A DNA stretch of 5,847 bases from an uncultured Prevotellaceae bacterium (lineage in GTDB: Bacteria > Bacteroidota > Bacteroidia > Bacteroidales > Bacteroidaceae), in NCBI GenBank assembly GCA_946408305.1, contig CAMJRQ010000082.1, forward strand, positions 1-5,847. Reading direction: 5' to 3'. Made by a program: the position numbers and the translations under genes. How positions within the stretch are numbered: the stretch's first letter is position 1; each line of letters starts with the position of its first letter. The notes under the pieces are model-generated. The model did not search any database and was not told where the DNA came from. It saw only the letters and a list, made by a program, of their open reading frames with translations. Below, piece after piece: positions 5,321 through 5,847 of the stretch.

Positions 5321-5847
5321 CTATCCTTCCTCGCCGCCGAACTCCATGAGATAGGCCTTGATGAAGGCGTCGATTTTTCCGTCCATGACTCCGCCCACGT
5401 CGCTCGTCTGATAGTTGGTGCGGTGGTCTTTGACGCGGCGGTCGTCGAAGACGTAGCTGCGAATCTGGCTGCCCCACTCTATCTTGCGCTTGCCGGCCTC
5501 CACCTTGGCTTGCTCGGCCATGCGGTGCTGCAGTTCCTTGTCGTAGAGCATGGAGCGCAGCAGGCGCAGGGCGTTCTCCTTGTTCTTGGGCTGGTCGCGC
5601 GTCTCGGTGTTCTCGATGAGGATTTCCTCCTCCTCGCCCGTGTAGGGGTCTTTGTATTGGTAGCGCAGGCGGACGCCCGACTCCACCTTGTTCACGTTCT
5701 GCCCGCCGGCGCCCGAGGAACGGAACGTGTCCCACGAGATGCGGGCCGGCTCGATGTTCACCTCGATGGTGTCGTCGACGAGCGGGGTGACGAAGACCGA
5801 CGCAAACGAGGTCATGCGCTTGCCCTGGGCGTTGTAGGGCGAGACGC
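5321..5847 (-). CDS. prfB: Peptide chain release factor 2, C-terminal part (5' end missing)
   Basis: The frame enters from the right edge and ends with TAG at 5323-5321, giving 174 complete codons, roughly the C-terminal half of a release factor of about 365 residues. RF2 reads UGA and UAA stop codons on the ribosome and triggers peptide release. The catalytic GGQ is at 5707-5699 within SSGAGGQNVNKVES, and the downstream KIEWGSQIRSYVFDDRRVKD block is diagnostic for RF2. The stop-codon-recognising tripeptide, SPF in E. coli RF2, reads SPY here (5842-5834), at the same 48-residue distance from the glutamine as I recall for E. coli. Compared with E. coli RF2 there is a short acidic insertion (DPYTGEEEEILIENTE). 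An internal ATG at 5815 is not the true start. The programmed frameshift site known in many prfB genes would lie outside the window and cannot be assessed. It heads the minus-strand cluster as seen here. Confidence 0.95.
   Translation of the reverse strand, partial: VSPYNAQGKRMTSFASVFVTPLVDDTIEVNIEPARISWDTFRSSGAGGQNVNKVESGVRLRYQYKDPYTGEEEEILIENTETRDQPKNKENALRLLRSMLYDKELQHRMAEQAKVEAGKRKIEWGSQIRSYVFDDRRVKDHRTNYQTSDVGGVMDGKIDAFIKAYLMEFGGEEG

Noticed and set aside
5298..5735. Minus-strand frame overlapping prfB in another phase
   Set aside because: Release factor motifs GGQ and WGSQIRSY are in the other phase. This one gives Arg/Gly/His-rich text without domains.

Overview
This window looks like a G+C-rich chromosomal segment (about 60% G+C by eye) from the phylum Bacteroidota, most likely order Bacteroidales and perhaps a Prevotella-like genus. 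The support is the -7 promoter type TAnnTTTG in the only promoter-like gap, the lack of clear Shine-Dalgarno sequences, a release factor 2 of the Bacteroidota type, and a helix-hairpin-helix protein with the N-terminal layout common in that phylum. The genus is an inference and was not tested.

Layout from left to right. Positions 1-3188 hold a minus-strand block read from right to left: two tandem sodium-dependent transporters of the neurotransmitter:sodium symporter (NSS) family, then a membrane-anchored helix-hairpin-helix protein cut by the left edge. The junctions are tight (TAA directly followed by ATG, then an ATGA overlap), so this looks like one operon. Positions 3189-3276 form an AT-rich divergent promoter region with one -7 box for each direction. 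Positions 3277-3947 hold a plus-strand pair, a VanZ-family membrane protein and a DUF4298 protein, overlapping by one base. Positions 3948-4128 are non-coding and separate two converging transcripts. This gap contains the most unusual structure of the window: three 16-bp palindromes repeated at an exact 21-bp period, flanked by half-sites. Positions 4129-5847 hold a second minus-strand block, in transcription order: prfB (release factor 2, cut by the right edge), a 46-residue single-pass membrane protein, a CYTH-domain (triphosphate tunnel) protein, and a small outer-membrane beta-barrel protein.

How the genes work together. The two transporters are close paralogues, about 58% identical by hand count over 410 gapless residues, and probably import amino acids with sodium. 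Nothing in the sequence ties them functionally to the helix-hairpin-helix protein beyond co-transcription. The prfB block is a housekeeping cluster with small envelope-associated or uncharacterised genes behind it. I see no phage, insertion sequence, CRISPR array, tRNA or rRNA. I do not see a clearly new multi-gene system; the best candidates for a second look are the palindrome array at 3999-4075 and the SPF-to-SPY change in the release factor.
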